Source of the DNA: Prorocentrum cordatum
Lineage: Eukaryota; Sar; Dinophyceae; Prorocentrales; Prorocentraceae
Direction: 5' to 3'
NCBI GenBank assembly: GCA_963575745.1
Contig: CAUYUJ010009391.1
Location: 327,142-391,141 of the forward strand
Length of the DNA: 64,000 nucleotides
Shown here: positions 61,509 through 64,000 of the stretch, piece by piece
Layout: every line of letters begins with the position of its first letter
Numbering within the stretch: position 1 is the stretch's first letter
Notes under the pieces: generated by a model
Database searches by the model: none
What the model saw: only the letters and a program-made list of their open reading frames with translations
What the model was told of the DNA's origin: nothing
Translations under genes and position numbers: made by a program

Positions 61509-62305
61509 AGCCCCAGGGCAGGCCCAAGCTGGGCCACAGAGCGGGAGCGGGAGGCCCCAAGGCGCTCCAAGACAGGCCAGATGGCCCCAACGTGACCCCA
61601 GATGGGCCCAACACGGCCAATACACAGCCCAAGAGCTCTCCAAGAGGCCCCAAGAGAGCTCCGAGAGGCGTCCCGAGAGAGCCCGAAGAGGCCCAAATCC
61701 TTGATTTCCGGTAGGTTCTCTATGTTGTTCGCTTTCTCGCGTTCTCGACCTTCCAACGCTCCAAGACGGCCGAAGACGCCCCGAAGATCGCCTCAACCGA
61801 AGAGGCCCCCAAAAGAACCCCAAGACGGCCCCGGAGAGCCTGAAGATTGCCCAAGAGCAGCAGCCCAAGACTGCCCAAGAGAATCCCAGGAGAGGCACAA
61901 GATGGGCCTCAGAGCGGGAGCGGGAGGCCCCAAGGCGCTCCAGGACGGCCCAGCCCACTTGATCCCAACGTGGCCCAAGAGGAGCTCAAGACGTCAAACA
62001 CACAGCCCAAGAGGCCTTCAAGAGGGCCCAATAGAGCTCCGAGAGACGTCCCGAGTGAGCCCAAAGAGGCCAACATTATTGTTTTCGTTTTCTCGCGTTC
62101 TCGAACTTCAATGCCCGAAGACGCCCCCAAGACCGCCCCAAGACCGCCGAAGAGGCACCCAAAAGAGCCCCAAGACGGCCCCAGGGAGCCCGAAAATTGC
62201 CCAGGAGGAGCCCCAGACGGCCCAAGAGAGCCCCAGGACAGGCCCGAGCTTGGGGCACAGAGCGGCAGCGGGAGGCACCAAGGCGCTCCAAGACGGCCCA
62301 GATGG
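61509..62305 (-). repeat. ~350-bp repeat units downstream of FKBP
   Basis: GAGCGGGAGCGGGAGGCCCC-like words at 61,540, 61,916 and 62,263 (spacing 376 and 347) and cores at 61,699 and 62,070. Same family and orientation as upstream of the gene. Confidence 0.85.
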
Positions 62306-63189
62306 CCCGGGCTTCTCTCCTCCGTCCCTCCTTCCTCCCGCCCCCTTCCCTTGCCTCCATTCCCTCCTCTCTGCTCTTCCTCCGCTCACCCCTCAGCTTT
62401 CGTGCTCCCCCCTCCTCTCCTGGGACGGCCCCGCCACATCGCCAGACAGGCCCCGCCAGAGCCAACGGGGCATCGCTAAATCCTATCATTTCACAAGTTG
62501 TTGTGCCCCTCCCACCCCTCTAGGGCGGCCCCGGCAGAGCGAGAGGGGTGTTGCTATACCATATGCAGTCCCTGTTTTGTCTTGCTGTTCCCACCGCGCC
62601 CGAGGTAGCCCCGTCAGAGTGCACGTGCTTTTCCTTCTCCTCCTGGGCAAGCCCCGCCAGAGCGCCAGGGACCCCCCCGCCAGAGAGAGCAGGGCATCCC
62701 TACACCCGGGCGAGCGGGGTGTGGTTATACTATACAATTTGTCAGGTTTCGTGTCAGGTTTCGTGCCCTTCCCTCACCTCCTGAAGGGCCTCGCCAGAGC
62801 GCCAAAAAGGCGTCGCCAGAGGCCCCGTCAGAGCTCCAGGCAACCCCAGACATGGGACTTGCCCAGCAAATCAGTGAGCATCCACCGTGGGCCCGAATCT
62901 TTTGATCCCACGGGTGCGATTATCGCCAGCATGAGGTTTGGTGTTCAGCACAAAGAAGCTTCCCCACTCCCGTGGGCGGATTCGACAACAATTGATTGCA
63001 GAGAAGGGCGCCGATGACCGGGACATCTGCGCGCGCACTCTGCAGACATCCGACAGCTGAACGACCGCTGAAAACGAGAAACCTGGAACACAAGGGAGGG
63101 GGCGAAGAACAACGCGCCCCCACGCGCGCGCAACGAGGCCCCGAGCCAATCCCAACCTCAGGAGCCGGCGGATGTCTGCGTGATCGGGC
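62306..63189. repeat. CT-rich DNA and CCCCGCCAGAGCG repeats, no gene
   Basis: CGGCCCCGCCAGAG, AGCCCCGCCAGAGCG and GGCCTCGCCAGAGCG recur irregularly from 62,420 to 62,850; a 471-codon open frame across 61,602-63,017 is composed of repeat translations. Sequence 62,850-63,189 shows no feature I recognise. Confidence 0.6.
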
Positions 63190-64000
63190 ATGGGAGGGGA
63201 GGGGAGCGGACAAACCAAACAAAACAAAGCTATACATAACAATGATTTCGGGATAACTTTTGAGGGAGGGATGCTCGAATTTGCCCGAAACCATTTTTTA
63301 TTCGTTTTTGCTCCCCCGTATGATTTTGCTGGATTCCGCCCCCGAGGAGGGAATCTGATTGGAAGGAGGAGGAAATGGAGGAGGAAAAGGAGGAATGGGA
63401 AGAGGAGGAAGAGGAGTGGAGAAGACACGTATCGATGCCCTTCGAAACCGTTTCAAAGACGTCGGAACCACAAAAGCAACCGTCGATAACAATAATTAAT
63501 CATAACAATACTAATAATAGTCATAATGGATAATAATAAGAATGCGAATGCGAATAATAAGGATAATCATATGAATATAATGATATCCCCGTGCACGAGG
63601 CCCGGGCGCCCGGGGCCCGGGGCCCGAACGCGAATGGCAAGCCCAGGGTTTCCCAGACCGCTCCCAAAGCACCCCGGAGCGGCCCTGGAGCTCCCAGACT
63701 GCCCCAGAGAGCTCCCAGAAACCCTCGAGGACTTGGACAAGCCCCTCCAAGACAGCCCAGATAGCCCCAACGTTGCCCCATATGAGTTCGAGACGGCAAA
63801 TCAACAGCCCAAGAGGCCTCCAAGGGGCCTCAAGAGAGCTCCGAGAACATTCCGAGAGAGCCCGAAGAGGCCCAAATGGTTGATTTCCATTGGTTTTTAT
63901 GTTTTTCGGTGTCTCGCGTTTTCGACCTTCCGACGTTCCACGACGGCCCACGACGCCCCCAAGACCGCCCCAAGACCGCCGAAGAGGCCCCCAACAGAGC
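63190..64000 (-). repeat. Second copy of the FKBP upstream flank, cut by the window end
   Basis: Matches 58,240-59,020 at an offset of about 4,951-4,986 bases with few differences; the copy has an AATAATAA-rich insert (63,486-63,580) where the first has a (TA)n. It ends inside the ~350-bp unit. Confidence 0.85.

Noticed and set aside
61602-63017. 471-codon ORF downstream of FKBP
   Set aside because: It translates the ~350-bp and CCAGAGCG repeats (Pro/Arg/Lys-rich) and does not resemble a protein family.

Overview
The window looks like nuclear DNA of a dinoflagellate, and its GC-rich, repeat-laden style recalls Prorocentrum-type genomes (the genus is a guess). The grounds are: degenerate copies of the dinoflagellate trans-spliced leader (DinoSL, ending ...CCATTTTGGCTCAAG) just upstream of several reading frames; retroelement families typical of dinoflagellates (a tyrosine-recombinase retrotransposon, a LINE, a Copia-type gag); short exon-like islands that start after CAG|G inside purine/pyrimidine-rich sequence; and very large amounts of (GGA)n/(TCC)n and other simple repeats. 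I saw no rRNA, tRNA, CRISPR array or prokaryotic operon. The only intact gene I recognise with confidence is an FKBP-type prolyl isomerase with TPR repeats at 59,511-61,142.

Layout. 1-7.4 kb: degenerate repeat arrays, including a 77-bp minisatellite (5.44-6.63 kb). 7.4-8.5 kb: two short inverted-repeat DNA elements with target-site duplications. 10.0-32.6 kb: a decayed tyrosine-recombinase (YR) retrotransposon (ORF1, RT-RNase H, YR, then a cytosine-methyltransferase-like domain) with the split direct repeats of the PAT/Ngaro type. It is cut in two at a YR codon by a 16.1-kb element (15,217-31,318) with related inverted ends and a GGTAC duplication. That large insert holds short exon-like segments, an intronless 571-codon ORF with a relic spliced leader, a three-exon gene fragment, and a second relic-leader ORF with a possible transposase-like protein. 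32.6-49 kb: simple repeats, the dispersed GGCCTCTTGGG family, a Copia-like gag pseudogene (40.7-41.9 kb) and scattered candidate exons. 49.1-49.6 kb (minus strand): a fragment of an IS1595/ISXO2-like transposase. 49.8-57.8 kb: a 168-bp Asp-rich repeat array split by a 7.0-kb LINE that starts with a truncated spliced leader, ends in poly(A) and has a 17-bp target duplication. 58.2-64 kb: the FKBP gene, intronless with a truncated leader relic, inside a ~350-bp repeat array whose upstream flank recurs about 5 kb later at the window end.

The common theme is retroposition of trans-spliced mRNA. Leader relics mark the 5' end of the LINE, two ORFs inside the 16-kb element and, more weakly, the FKBP gene and the YR retroelement repeat. 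Most elements carry frameshifts (several in C or G homopolymers, so assembly error is possible for some) or in-frame stops, and host-gene evidence apart from FKBP is fragmentary.
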